Shown: piece after piece, positions 53,292-61,947 of the stretch
How the letters are laid out: the number at the start of each line of letters is the position of its first letter
Position numbering within the stretch: the stretch's first letter is position 1
From: Cognatilysobacter claricitrinus
GTDB taxonomy: Bacteria; Pseudomonadota; Gammaproteobacteria; Xanthomonadales; Xanthomonadaceae
DNA: 64,000 nucleotides
Reading direction: 5' to 3'
Assembly (NCBI RefSeq): GCF_045866565.1
Contig: NZ_BAAFZV010000002.1
Span: 620,001-684,000 of the forward strand
Program-made: the position numbers and the translations under genes
Notes under the pieces: model-generated
What the model saw: only the letters and a program-made list of their open reading frames with translations
What the model was told of the DNA's origin: nothing
Databases searched by the model: none

Positions 53292-54083
53292 ATGTCCCGC
53301 ATCGACACGCGTTTCGCGCAACTCAAATCCACCGGCCGCAAGGCCCTCGTCCCGTTCGTGACCGCGGGCGATCCGTCGCTCGAATCCACCGTGCCGGTGA
53401 TGCACGCGCTGGTCGAGGCGGGTGCCGACGTCATCGAATTGGGCGTGCCGTTCTCCGACCCGATGGCCGACGGCCCGACGATCCAGCGCAGCTCCGAGCG
53501 CGCGTTGACCCGCGGCGTCGGCATCGATTACGTGATGCGCTGCGTGCGCGAGTTCCGCACCCGCGACGCCGACACGCCGGTCGTGCTGATGGGCTACCTC
53601 AACCCGGTGGAAATCCGCGGGCCGGCGGCGTTCGCGAAACTCGCGGCGGAGTCGGGCGTCGACGGCATCCTGCTGGTCGACCTGCCGCCGGAAGAAGCCG
53701 CGGAGTTTCGCGACGCGTTCGAGGCGGCGGGCGTCGCGCTGATCCTGCTGGCCTCGCCGACGTCGTCGGACGCGCGCATCGCGATGCTGCAGACGCTGGC
53801 GCGCGGCTATCTCTACTACGTCAGCTTCGCCGGCGTGACCGGCGCGGACCGCCTCGACACCGGCGCCGCTGGCGAGCGCCTGCGCGCGATCCGGGAAGGT
53901 ACCGACGTGCCGGTGGTCGCCGGCTTCGGCATCAAGGACGCCGCAAGCGCCGCCGCGATGGCGGTCGACGCCGACGGCGTGGTGGTCGGCAGCGCGCTGG
54001 TGTCGGCGCTGGCCGAAGCCGTCGACCCGCCCGGCGCCGCCCGGGCCTTCCTGGCGCCGCTGCGCGCCGCACTCGACGCCTGA
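53292..54083 (+). CDS. trpA: Tryptophan synthase alpha chain
   Basis: TrpA cleaves indole-glycerol phosphate and passes indole to TrpB. The 263-residue protein has the catalytic E49 in VIELGVPFSDP and D60 in MADGPTIQ. GVTGADR and GFGIKDA match the phosphate-binding end. The ATG at 53292 gives the conserved MSRIDTRFAQLK; a longer frame upstream lies within trpB and is rejected. Confidence 0.97.
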   Translation: MSRIDTRFAQLKSTGRKALVPFVTAGDPSLESTVPVMHALVEAGADVIELGVPFSDPMADGPTIQRSSERALTRGVGIDYVMRCVREFRTRDADTPVVLMGYLNPVEIRGPAAFAKLAAESGVDGILLVDLPPEEAAEFRDAFEAAGVALILLASPTSSDARIAMLQTLARGYLYYVSFAGVTGADRLDTGAAGERLRAIREGTDVPVVAGFGIKDAASAAAMAVDADGVVVGSALVSALAEAVDPPGAARAFLAPLRAALDA

Positions 54084-54146
54084 CCGCAGTCGCAGTCCGC
54101 CCGGCCGCCGCCCACCGGCGCGACCGGCCGGCCAGGAGCCCTGCGC

Positions 54147-54152
54147 TACACT
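54147..54152 (+). promoter_or_regulatory. Putative -10 for accD
   Basis: TACACT lies 52 bases before the accD ATG in a 120-base gap after trpA. AGGGGAGAG precedes the ATG. Confidence 0.42.
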
Positions 54153-54203
54153 GACCCGCTGGCCGCGTGGCGGCCGTTTGTCCGACAGGGGAGAGCCTCC
54201 AGC

Positions 54204-55082
54204 ATGTCCTGGCTCAAGAAACTGATGCCGTCCGGCATCCGCACCGAAGGCACGCAGCGCCGCCGCAGCGTTCCGGAAGGTTTGTGGGAAAAGTGCGACC
54301 GCTGCGCGACCGCGCTGTACCGCCCGGAGCTCGAGGAAAACCTCGAGGTCTGCCCGAAATGTGGCTTCCACATGGCGATCCGCGCGCGCGCGCGCCTCGC
54401 GTCACTGTTCGACGCCGGGAGCACGAGCGAGATCGCGGCGGACCTCGGCCCGACCGACGTCCTGAAATTCCGCGACCAGAAGAAGTATTCCGACCGCATC
54501 AAGGCGGCGCAGAAGTCGACCGGCGAGCGCGACGCGCTGGTCGCGATGCGCGGCACGCTCGACGGACGCGACCTGGTCGCGTCGTCGTTCGATTTCGCGT
54601 TCATGGGCGGCTCGATGGGCTCCGTGGTGGGCGAGCGCTTCACCCGCGCAGCGGAAACCGCGCTGGAGATCGGCTGCCCGTTCGTGAACTTCTCCGCTTC
54701 GGGCGGCGCGCGCATGCAGGAGTCGCTGTTCTCGCTCATGCAGATGGCCAAGACGTCGGCCGCGCTCGGCCGCCTGCGCGACGCCGGCCTGCCATACATC
54801 TCGGTGCTCACCCATCCGACCACCGGCGGCGTGTCCGCGTCCTTCGCGATGCTGGGCGACGTCAACATCGCCGAGCCCGAGGCGCTGATCGGCTTCGCAG
54901 GACCGCGCGTGATCGAGCAGACCGTGCGCGAAAAACTGCCGGAAGGTTTCCAGCGTTCGGAATTCCTGCTCGACCACGGCGCCATCGACATGATCTGCGA
55001 CCGTCGCGAAATGCGCGATCGCCTGTCGCATCTGCTCGCGATGATGATGAAGCAGCCCAAGCCGGAAGCCGACGCCGCATGA
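54204..55082 (+). CDS. accD: Acetyl-CoA carboxylase carboxyltransferase beta subunit
   Basis: AccD with AccA transfers the carboxyl group to acetyl-CoA in fatty-acid synthesis. The 292-residue protein has the zinc finger C31-x2-C34-x15-C50-x2-C53 (CDRC and CPKC), MGGSMGSVVGE, and SGGARMQES. trpBA-accD is conserved in gammaproteobacteria; folC, the usual next gene, is replaced here by glmM, whose ATG overlaps the accD stop. Confidence 0.98.
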   Translation: MSWLKKLMPSGIRTEGTQRRRSVPEGLWEKCDRCATALYRPELEENLEVCPKCGFHMAIRARARLASLFDAGSTSEIAADLGPTDVLKFRDQKKYSDRIKAAQKSTGERDALVAMRGTLDGRDLVASSFDFAFMGGSMGSVVGERFTRAAETALEIGCPFVNFSASGGARMQESLFSLMQMAKTSAALGRLRDAGLPYISVLTHPTTGGVSASFAMLGDVNIAEPEALIGFAGPRVIEQTVREKLPEGFQRSEFLLDHGAIDMICDRREMRDRLSHLLAMMMKQPKPEADAA

Positions 55083-56428
55083 GCCGCCGCTATTTCGGTA
55101 CCGACGGTATTCGCGGGCGAGTCGGCGAGGGCGCTATTTCCGCCGACTTCGTGCTCCGCCTGGGCAACGCCTATGGCCATGCGCTGCGTTCGCGCGCGCC
55201 CACGTGGCGCAAGCCGGTGGTCATCATCGGCAAGGACACGCGCATCTCGAACTACATGTTCGAGGCAGCGCTGGAAGCCGGCCTGGTCGCCGCCGGCGTC
55301 GACGTCCAGCTGATGGGCCCGATGCCCACGCCCGCCGTCGCGCACCTCACGCGTTCGCTGCGTGCGGACGGCGGCATCGTGATCTCGGCGTCGCATAACC
55401 CGCACTACGACAACGGCATCAAGTTCTTCTCCTCGGAAGGCGAGAAGCTCGACGACGACACCGAGCTGGCGATCGAAGCCGCACTCGACGAACCGTTCCG
55501 CACCGTGGCGTCGGACGAACTCGGCAAGGCCGTGCGCGCACGCGATGCGCTGGGCCGCTACGTCGAAGCCTGCAAGAACTCGGTGCCCAAGGGGTTCGAC
55601 CTCGGCGGCATGCGCATCGTGATGGACTGCGCGAACGGCGCGACGTACCAGGTTGCGCCGGTCGTATTCCGCGAGCTCGGCGCGCGCGTCACCACCATCG
55701 GCGTCGAGCCCAACGGCACCAACATCAACGATGGCGTGGGTTCGACGCATCCCGAACTGCTCGCGAAAGCGGTCGTCGAGTCGGGCGCGGATCTGGGCAT
55801 CGCATTCGACGGCGACGGCGACCGCGTGTTGTTCGTCGACGGCGAAGGCCGCGTGCGCGATGGCGATGACCTGATCTACGTGCTCGCGACCGACTGGCAG
55901 GCCAACGGTCGCCTGCGCGGCCCGGTGGTCGGCACGCTGATGAGCAATTTCGGCCTCGAGCAGGCGCTCGGCCAGCGCGGTATCAATTTCCTGCGCGCGA
56001 AGGTCGGTGATCGCTACGTGCACCAGCAACTGGTCGCGCACGACGGCGTGCTCGGCGGCGAAGCGTCCGGCCATCTGCTCTGCCTCGACCGCGTGAGCAC
56101 CGGCGACGGCGTGGTCAGCGCGCTGCAGGTGCTGGAAGTGCTTGGCCGTCGTGGCATGTCGCTGACGCAGGCGCTTGAAGGCCTGCGTCGCGTGCCGCAG
56201 AAGACGATCAACGTGCGTTGCGCCGCGGGCGCGAAGCCGGCCGAAGCGGACAGCGTGAAAAACGCGCTGGCCGACGCGCAGCAGGCGGTTGCGGGTCGCG
56301 GCCGCGCGTTCCTGCGCCCGTCCGGTACCGAGCCGGTTGTCCGCGTCACGGTGGAAGCCGACGACGATGCACTCGTCGACGCCACGCTCGAGCGGCTCGC
56401 CGCCGCGGTGCAGGCGGCGGCCGCCTGA
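55079..56428 (+). CDS. glmM: Phosphoglucosamine mutase
   Basis: GlmM makes glucosamine-1-phosphate for UDP-GlcNAc, the precursor of peptidoglycan and lipid A. The 449-residue protein has RRYFGTDGIRG, the phosphoserine S105 in SASHNP, and the metal-binding DGDGDR. The CRPSGTEP-type sugar-binding motif appears as LRPSGTEPVVRV near the end. The ATG overlaps the accD stop. Confidence 0.96.
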   Translation: MSRRYFGTDGIRGRVGEGAISADFVLRLGNAYGHALRSRAPTWRKPVVIIGKDTRISNYMFEAALEAGLVAAGVDVQLMGPMPTPAVAHLTRSLRADGGIVISASHNPHYDNGIKFFSSEGEKLDDDTELAIEAALDEPFRTVASDELGKAVRARDALGRYVEACKNSVPKGFDLGGMRIVMDCANGATYQVAPVVFRELGARVTTIGVEPNGTNINDGVGSTHPELLAKAVVESGADLGIAFDGDGDRVLFVDGEGRVRDGDDLIYVLATDWQANGRLRGPVVGTLMSNFGLEQALGQRGINFLRAKVGDRYVHQQLVAHDGVLGGEASGHLLCLDRVSTGDGVVSALQVLEVLGRRGMSLTQALEGLRRVPQKTINVRCAAGAKPAEADSVKNALADAQQAVAGRGRAFLRPSGTEPVVRVTVEADDDALVDATLERLAAAVQAAAA

Positions 56429-56489
56429 TTTCGATCAAATCGATGGAGCCGCCGGTGTCGCACACTGGCGTCTCGAACAGAGAACCGAC

Positions 56490-57440
56490 ATGAGCCAGAT
56501 TCCAACCCTCGACATCCAGCGTTTCGACAATGCGGGCAGCAGCGCAGACCGCGATGCGTTCGTCGCCGAACTCGGCGCGACCTACCGCGAATGGGGTTTT
56601 GCCGGCATCCGCAACCACGGCATTTCGCAGCAGCTGATCGACGATGCCTACCGCGTGTTCGCGGAGTTCTTCGCGCTGCCCGACGACGTCAAGCGCAAGT
56701 ACCACATCGCCGGCGGCGGTGGCGCGCGTGGCTATACGCCGTTCGGCATCGAAACCGCCAAGGGCGCGCAGCACTTCGACCTCAAGGAGTTCTTCCACAT
56801 CGGTCGCGAGATTCCGCGCGATTCGAAGTACGCCGACGTCATGCCGGCGAACGTGTGGCCGACCGAAATTCCGGAGTTCCGTGACGTCGGCTATCGCCTG
56901 TATTCCGAACTGGACGCGCTCGGCTCGCGCATGCTCAGCGCGCTCGCGCTGCACATCGGCCTGCCGGAAACGTTCTTCGCCGACAAGACCGACCAGGGCA
57001 ACTCCATCCTGCGCCCGATCCACTATCCGCCGATCACCACGCCGGACGTTCCGAACGTGCGCGCCGGTGCGCATGAGGACATCAACCTCATCACGCTGCT
57101 GGTGGGCGCGAGCGCGGCGGGTCTGGAAGTTCTGTCGCGCAAGGGCGAGTGGATTCCTTTCACCGCGCAGGCCGACACCATCGTCGTCAACATCGGCGAC
57201 ATGCTGCAGCGCCTGACCAACCACGTGTATCCGTCGACGACGCATCGGGTGACGAACCCGCCGGGCGAGAAGGCGCGCCAGCCGCGTTATTCCACGCCGT
57301 TCTTCCTGCACCCGAATCCGGATTTCGTGATCGACGTGCTTCCGTCCTGCGTCACCGCCGAGAACCCCAGCCGTTATCCCGAAGCGATCACCGCGCAGGG
57401 CTATCTCGAAGAGCGCTTGCGCGAGATCAAGTTGAAGTGA
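56490..57440 (+). CDS. Isopenicillin N synthase family Fe(II)/2-oxoglutarate dioxygenase
   Basis: The 316-residue protein has a non-haem oxygenase N-terminal region (PTLDIQRFD, GFAGIRNHGI) and the 2OG-Fe(II) core with the iron ligands H195 and D197 (AHEDINL) and H252 (THRV), and R266 (PRYS) for the cosubstrate. Bacterial members have diverse or unknown substrates; this one is common in Xanthomonadaceae. The ATG at 56490 gives MSQIPTLDIQ. It ends before a strong terminator. Confidence 0.92.
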   Translation: MSQIPTLDIQRFDNAGSSADRDAFVAELGATYREWGFAGIRNHGISQQLIDDAYRVFAEFFALPDDVKRKYHIAGGGGARGYTPFGIETAKGAQHFDLKEFFHIGREIPRDSKYADVMPANVWPTEIPEFRDVGYRLYSELDALGSRMLSALALHIGLPETFFADKTDQGNSILRPIHYPPITTPDVPNVRAGAHEDINLITLLVGASAAGLEVLSRKGEWIPFTAQADTIVVNIGDMLQRLTNHVYPSTTHRVTNPPGEKARQPRYSTPFFLHPNPDFVIDVLPSCVTAENPSRYPEAITAQGYLEERLREIKLK

Positions 57441-57448
57441 TCCACATG

Positions 57449-57474
57449 AAAAACCCGGCTTTGGCCGGGTTTTT
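57449..57474. terminator. Bidirectional intrinsic terminator
   Basis: AAAAACCCGGC, loop TTTG and GCCGGGTTTTT form a perfect 11-bp stem with terminal A/T runs that suit both strands. It separates convergent genes. Confidence 0.95.
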
Positions 57475-57498
57475 CGTTGGTGCGGCCGATGGCCAGCG

Positions 57499-58170
57499 TC
57501 ACGCCATCCAGAAGAACACCGCGGCCATCCGCTTGGTTTCAAGTGTGCGGCCCCAGTAGCGCGTCGCGCTGTGGATCAGGTTTGCGCGATACACCAGCAA
57601 CCGGTTGTATCGATGTGGAACCGCGATGTCCTCGACGAAACTGCCGTCGGCGACGAACCGCGTGCCGAGTGCTTCGACGAGATTGTTGTGCGGCGGCATC
57701 ACCGAATTGCCGCCGAGCTGGCCCGTCGGCAGGCGTTGCCGGAAAAAACTGGTGCCGCAATCGTCGGGCACTTTCGGGTTGAGATAGAGCACAGCGGCAT
57801 AGCGGCAGAGAGCACGCGAATCGGTGTGCGGACGCACTTCGCCCTCGTTGTCGCCGACGGCCTGGATGCAGTTGTGGTTCAGCGTCACGCCGTCCGGCGA
57901 TGCCTGCACCCACAGCTTCGACGCGCCGGTCAGCGCCTTGACGCGGTCTTCGACGCCGTCGAGTTCGTCCGGCTCGAGCCCCGGCATGATCCGCGCGCCC
58001 GGCCAGCTTTCTTCGCGATGTGGCCAGCCAAGCGTCCAGTCATCGCGCGCTAGCGCGCGCTCGCGTACGCGATCGGGTTGCGGAAGCACGTAGTCGACCA
58101 CCCAGTAATCGCGACCCTCGGTCGGCTTGCGATACGGGAGGACGGGCAGGCGGGCAGGTGTGGGGCGCAT
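57499..58170 (-). CDS. Putative 2OG-Fe(II) dioxygenase-like protein (DUF6445-type)
   Basis: The 223-residue protein carries a possible iron-binding H115-T-D117 (VRPHTDSRA), a later H200 (NLIHSATRYWG) and basic residues after it, the layout of prolyl-hydroxylase-like dioxygenases. It resembles the family annotated as DUF6445, but I cannot confirm this by search. It starts eight bases after the glycosylase gene. The substrate is unknown. Confidence 0.65.
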   Translation of the reverse strand: MRPTPARLPVLPYRKPTEGRDYWVVDYVLPQPDRVRERALARDDWTLGWPHREESWPGARIMPGLEPDELDGVEDRVKALTGASKLWVQASPDGVTLNHNCIQAVGDNEGEVRPHTDSRALCRYAAVLYLNPKVPDDCGTSFFRQRLPTGQLGGNSVMPPHNNLVEALGTRFVADGSFVEDIAVPHRYNRLLVYRANLIHSATRYWGRTLETKRMAAVFFWMA

Positions 58171-58177
58171 GCGCGGA

Positions 58178-58705
58178 CTATACCGACGGCGTCGACTGCA
58201 GCCGCACGCCGGCATCGGCGAGCGCGTCGCGCCAGGCCTCGAGCTTCCTCGCGGTAGGGATCGAGCGATTGGCAGGGCTCGTGGACGGCAGGCGTACGAG
58301 CCGGATAGCCGTCGGCACGACGACGTCGGGGACTTGCCGAAGGAACGTCGCCTCTGCGGTCGCGCCGTTGAACAGCACGGCGCGCAGCCCGGGATGCGAC
58401 GCGAAGAACGCCGCGAAATCGTTCGCGACGGCGCCGCGGATCGCACTGTCCAGACTGCCGATGCGCTCGCATGTCGCGATCACGTCCCACAGCGCGACTC
58501 CCGCCGTGCGCAGGCGCTCGAGTCGACGTTCGTACGGCAGCGCCGGCGATGCACCGATCAGTTCGTCCATGAACGGCCAGAACAGGTTCTGCGAGTGCGC
58601 GTAATAGCGGCCGGCCTGCAGTGACGCGCCGCCCGGCATGCTGCCCAGCACCAGTGCACGCGCGTTCGGATTTTCGATCGGCGGCAGGCCGTGAATGGTC
58701 GTCAT
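58178..58705 (-). CDS. Hypoxanthine-DNA glycosylase (family 6 UDG superfamily)
   Basis: The 175-residue protein has LGSMPGGASL and YYAHSQNLFWPFMDEL, the signature of the DNA-deoxyinosine glycosylase family, which removes hypoxanthine formed by adenine deamination. The conserved Asn of HSQNLFWP is the presumed catalytic residue. The final helix and active-site loop PSTSPANRS are present. It precedes the putative dioxygenase by seven bases. Confidence 0.88.
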   Translation of the reverse strand: MTTIHGLPPIENPNARALVLGSMPGGASLQAGRYYAHSQNLFWPFMDELIGASPALPYERRLERLRTAGVALWDVIATCERIGSLDSAIRGAVANDFAAFFASHPGLRAVLFNGATAEATFLRQVPDVVVPTAIRLVRLPSTSPANRSIPTARKLEAWRDALADAGVRLQSTPSV

Positions 58706-58728
58706 GATCGGGCGTGCGGCGGGTGGGC

Positions 58729-58734
58729 TAAACT
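58729..58734 (+). promoter_or_regulatory. Putative -10 for tpiA
   Basis: TAAACT lies 28 bases before the tpiA ATG in the divergent gap with the glycosylase gene. No -35 is obvious. Confidence 0.45.
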
Positions 58735-58762
58735 TCGCGCGGAATTTCTAGGGGAACACGCG

Positions 58763-59515
58763 ATGCGTCGTCGAATCGTCGCCGGAAACTGGAAGCTGCA
58801 CGGAGATCGCGCGTTTGCCGCGTCCTTGCTGGATGCGATCGTCGCCGAAGCCGCGACGCCGGGCGTTGATCGCGTCATCCTGCCGCCGCTGCCGTACCTG
58901 GCCGAGCTGGTCGAGACGTACGGCGCCCGCGGCCTCGCGTTCGGCGCGCAGGACGTAAGCGCGAACGAGAAGGGCGCGTACACCGGTGAAGTGTCGGCGT
59001 CGATGCTGAAGGACGTCGGCGCGGTCTACGGGCTGGTCGGGCATTCGGAGCGTCGCCAGTACCACCACGAATCGAACGAGCTGGTCGCCAGCAAGTTCCG
59101 CGCGGCCAAGGCCGCCGGGCTGACCCCGATCCTGTGCGTCGGCGAGACCCTCGAAGACCGTGAAGCCGGTCGCACCTGGTGGCGAATCGAGCAGCAGCTC
59201 GAGCCGTTCTTCGCAGGGGCGGGCGTTGCCGACCTCGAGGGCGCCGTGGTCGCCTACGAGCCCGTGTGGGCGATCGGCACCGGCCGCACCGCCACGCCGG
59301 AGCAGGCGCAGGAGGTTCATGCGTTCATTCGTGGCGAGATTTCCCAGCGCGATGCTAGAATCGGCGGCTCGTTGCCGATCCTGTACGGCGGTAGCGTCAA
59401 GCCTGACAACGCGGCTGAGCTGTTCGCCCAGCCTGACGTCGACGGCGGACTGGTCGGAGGCGCATCGCTGAAGGCCGAAGACTTCCTGGCGATCGCGCGA
59501 GCGGCCGCCCCCTGA
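58763..59515 (+). CDS. tpiA: Triosephosphate isomerase
   Basis: TpiA interconverts dihydroxyacetone phosphate and glyceraldehyde-3-phosphate. The 250-residue protein has catalytic K11 (GNWKLHG), H94 (VGHSERR) and E166 (YEPVWAIGTG). The ATG at 58763 follows GGGGA; an in-frame ATG at 58691 has no family match. It heads the tpiA-secG-tRNA-Leu-nuo cluster. Confidence 0.98.
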   Translation: MRRRIVAGNWKLHGDRAFAASLLDAIVAEAATPGVDRVILPPLPYLAELVETYGARGLAFGAQDVSANEKGAYTGEVSASMLKDVGAVYGLVGHSERRQYHHESNELVASKFRAAKAAGLTPILCVGETLEDREAGRTWWRIEQQLEPFFAGAGVADLEGAVVAYEPVWAIGTGRTATPEQAQEVHAFIRGEISQRDARIGGSLPILYGGSVKPDNAAELFAQPDVDGGLVGGASLKAEDFLAIARAAAP

Positions 59516-59534
59516 GCCTCGACGGGGCCTGTCC

Positions 59535-59999
59535 ATGCTGCTGTTCCTCAACATCATCTACGTGCTGCTGGCGATCGCGATGATCGCGCTGATCCTCATG
59601 CAGCGTGGCGCGGGCGCGCAGGCCGGTTCCGGCTTCGGCGGCGGCGCGTCCGGCACCGTCTTCGGTGCACGCGGTTCGTCCAACTTCCTGTCGAAGTCGA
59701 CGAAGTGGCTCGCGGTCGTGTTCTTCGTGCTGAGTCTCGTCATCTCGTGGAATGTCTCGCGCAGTTCGCGCAAGCCTGACGCAGAGACGGGTGGCAGCAT
59801 CATGGCGCAGGTGCCGAACGCGCCCGCGTCGAACGGCGCCGTGCCCGCTGCGCCGGGTAGCGCGATCCCGGCGGCGCCGAGCGCGATTCCTTCCGCGCCT
59901 GTCGCAGCACCGTCGGTTCCGACCGCTGCGCCGGCAACTGCGCCAGTTCAAACCGCACCTTCGACGACGACGCCAAATGCGCCGTCGCAGGGTGGTTAA
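59535..59999 (+). CDS. secG: Preprotein translocase subunit SecG
   Basis: SecG is a small inner-membrane subunit of the SecYEG channel. The 154-residue protein has two transmembrane helices (about 1-22 and 55-75) joined by a Gly-rich loop (GAGAQAGSGFGGGASGTVFG), the classical SecG motif. The C-terminal ~65 residues are a low-complexity Pro/Ala/Ser tail; E. coli SecG has 110 residues, so the tail is long. tpiA-secG order is conserved. Confidence 0.95.
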   Translation: MLLFLNIIYVLLAIAMIALILMQRGAGAQAGSGFGGGASGTVFGARGSSNFLSKSTKWLAVVFFVLSLVISWNVSRSSRKPDAETGGSIMAQVPNAPASNGAVPAAPGSAIPAAPSAIPSAPVAAPSVPTAAPATAPVQTAPSTTTPNAPSQGG

Positions 60000-60014
60000 A
60001 CGGCGCGATTTAGT

Positions 60015-60020
60015 TACAAT
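60015..60020 (+). promoter_or_regulatory. Putative -10 before tRNA-Leu
   Basis: TACAAT in an AT-rich pocket lies 72 bases before the tRNA. It could start a transcript running through the tRNA into the nuo operon. Confidence 0.4.
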
Positions 60021-60092
60021 ATGCTGCTCCGGCACGGAAGATCGGAGCGGGTCATAAACGACCCAAGCAAGTTGTCCCGGATGACATGTTTT

Positions 60093-60177
60093 GCCCAGGT
60101 GGCGGAATTGGTAGACGCACTACCTTGAGGTGGTAGCGACTTAGGTCGTGGGGGTTCGAGTCCCCCCTTGGGCACCA
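60093..60177 (+). tRNA. tRNA-Leu (GAG)
   Basis: The acceptor GCCCAGG pairs with CTTGGGC (one G-U), and CCA is encoded at 60175-60177. The anticodon stem CTACC/GGTAG encloses TTGAGGT with anticodon GAG at 60127-60129. A class II variable arm and an intact T-arm are present. secG-tRNA-Leu-nuoA is typical of the family. Confidence 0.97.
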
Positions 60178-60270
60178 CACTGAAGCATCCCCGGCCGCGA
60201 TGGCGCTGGGTGACCAAAGCGCGCCGTGCGGCATCCGCCGGCCCGCCGCGCGAGAGCCGAGAGAACACGA

Positions 60271-60627
60271 GTGCTGGCCGAATATCTGCCGACCCTGCTG
60301 TTCCTGATCGTCGCCGGCGGTATTGGCGTCGCCCTCATCATCGTTGGACGCGTCCTCGGGCCGAAGACTCCGACGGTCGAGAAGCTGCTGCCCTACGAAA
60401 GCGGATTCAACGCGTTCGAAGACGCACGCATGCAGTTCAACGTGCGCTACTACCTGATCGCGATCATCTTCATCGTCTTCGACTTGGAGATCGCGTTCGT
60501 CTTTCCGTGGGCGCTCGTGTTCCGGGAGCTCGGGCCGTTCGGCCTTGTCGAGATGGGCACCTTCCTCATGCTGCTGGTGATCGGTTTCGCCTATGCGTGG
60601 AAACGTGGCGCCCTGGAGTGGGAGTGA
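60271..60627 (+). CDS. nuoA: NADH-quinone oxidoreductase subunit A
   Basis: NuoA is a membrane subunit of complex I next to the quinone site. The 118-residue protein has three transmembrane helices and the conserved loop PYESGF followed by FNVRYYLIAIIFIVFDLE. The GTG at 60271 gives the expected N-terminus; the in-frame ATG at 60226 adds an Arg-rich leader not expected for NuoA. Confidence 0.95.
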   Translation: MLAEYLPTLLFLIVAGGIGVALIIVGRVLGPKTPTVEKLLPYESGFNAFEDARMQFNVRYYLIAIIFIVFDLEIAFVFPWALVFRELGPFGLVEMGTFLMLLVIGFAYAWKRGALEWE

Positions 60628-60643
60628 GGCGGCGGCCGTCACC

Positions 60644-61210
60644 ATGAAGACTATTTCCGACCTCATGTTCAACCCGCTGCCCGAAGGGCGGCTCGACGAC
60701 ATCCTGTTGCCGGAGGCCGACAACCCGGTCATGCAGCAGGGTTTCGTGACGACGAATCTGGACACGCTGTGGAACTGGGCGCGCACCGGTTCGATGTGGC
60801 CGATGACATTCGGTCTCGCGTGCTGCGCAGTGGAAATGATGCATGCCGGCGCCGCGCGCATCGACCTCGACCGCTTCGGCGTCGTGTTCCGTCCGTCGCC
60901 GCGCCAGTCCGACGTGATGATCGTCGCGGGCACCTTGGTCAACAAGATGGCGCCCGCGCTGCGTCGCGTTTACGACCAGATGCCCGACCCGAAGTGGGTC
61001 ATCTCGATGGGCAGCTGCGCCAACGGCGGCGGCTACTACCACTATTCGTATTCGGTCGTGCGCGGTTGCGATCGCATCGTGCCGGTCGACATCTACGTGC
61101 CGGGCTGCCCGCCGACCGCCGAAGCGTTGACGTACGGCATCCTGCAGCTGCAGAAGAAGATACGTCGCGGCACGAACTTCGGTGATCGCCGCGAGGGCGT
61201 GCGCGAATGA
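60644..61210 (+). CDS. nuoB: NADH-quinone oxidoreductase subunit B
   Basis: NuoB carries the N2 4Fe-4S cluster that passes electrons to quinone. The 188-residue protein has cluster cysteines C60 and C61 (LACCAVEMM), C125 (GSCANGG) and C155 (PGCPPTAE). The ATG at 60644 follows nuoA by 16 bases. The final TGA is overlapped by the nuoC ATG. Confidence 0.97.
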   Translation: MKTISDLMFNPLPEGRLDDILLPEADNPVMQQGFVTTNLDTLWNWARTGSMWPMTFGLACCAVEMMHAGAARIDLDRFGVVFRPSPRQSDVMIVAGTLVNKMAPALRRVYDQMPDPKWVISMGSCANGGGYYHYSYSVVRGCDRIVPVDIYVPGCPPTAEALTYGILQLQKKIRRGTNFGDRREGVRE

Positions 61211-61947
61211 GCGCCGTGACGGAACTCGTCGAGCCGGTTCTCGCCGCGCGCCTGCGCGAACGTTTCGCCGATGGCGTTGTCACCGTCGCGTTGCCGCGTG
61301 GCGAGATGACGCTTGAGCTGCCGCACGACGCATGGCTCGCCGCGAATCGTGCATTGCGCGACGAATTCGGTTTTGAGCAGCTCGTCGATCTTTGCGGTGT
61401 CGACTACCTGAGCTTCGGCAGCGACGAGTGGGACACCGACGTCTCGTCGGAAGGTTTCTCGCGCGGCGTCGAAGGCAAGGGCGTCGGCCGCTTCGTCTGG
61501 GGCGAGCAGCCTAATGGCGCGACGATTGCGCCCGCGCGTCGCTACGCCGTGGTCGCGCATCTGTTGTCCGTGCAGCACAACGTGCGCCTTCGCGTACGAG
61601 CGTTCGCGCCGGACGACGCGGTTCCGTCGGTGGCGTCGCTCGTTGGCGTGTGGCCAGGCGTGAACTGGTTCGAGCGCGAGGCGTTCGATCTCTACGGCAT
61701 CGTCTTCGACGACCATCCGGACCTGCGCCGCATCCTCACCGACTACGGTTTCGTCGGTCATCCGTTCCGCAAGGATTTCCCGCTGATCGGCAATGTCGAA
61801 GTGCGCTATGACGCCGAACGTCGCCGCGTGGTCTACCAGCCGGTGACGATCGAGCCGCGCGTGCTCGTGCCGCGCGTCATTCGTGACGACGCCCGCTACG
61901 AAACCTCGATCGGCGAAGCCGCGCAGCGCGCGGAGGTGAAGAAGTGA
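61207..61947 (+). CDS. nuoC: NADH-quinone oxidoreductase subunit C
   Basis: NuoC is a peripheral-arm subunit that contacts NuoD. The 246-residue protein has the NuoC signature ESVASLVGVW-like VPSVASLVGVWPGVNW and EREAFDLYGIVFDDHPDLRR. It is separate from NuoD, whereas E. coli has a fused NuoCD. Four-base overlaps on both sides indicate translational coupling. Confidence 0.96.
   Translation: MSAVTELVEPVLAARLRERFADGVVTVALPRGEMTLELPHDAWLAANRALRDEFGFEQLVDLCGVDYLSFGSDEWDTDVSSEGFSRGVEGKGVGRFVWGEQPNGATIAPARRYAVVAHLLSVQHNVRLRVRAFAPDDAVPSVASLVGVWPGVNWFEREAFDLYGIVFDDHPDLRRILTDYGFVGHPFRKDFPLIGNVEVRYDAERRRVVYQPVTIEPRVLVPRVIRDDARYETSIGEAAQRAEVKK

Noticed and set aside
54167..55078. Open frame upstream of glmM that would make a 753-residue protein
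   Set aside because: The upstream part is a shifted frame of accD; GlmM homologues start at the ATG at 55079, which overlaps the accD stop.
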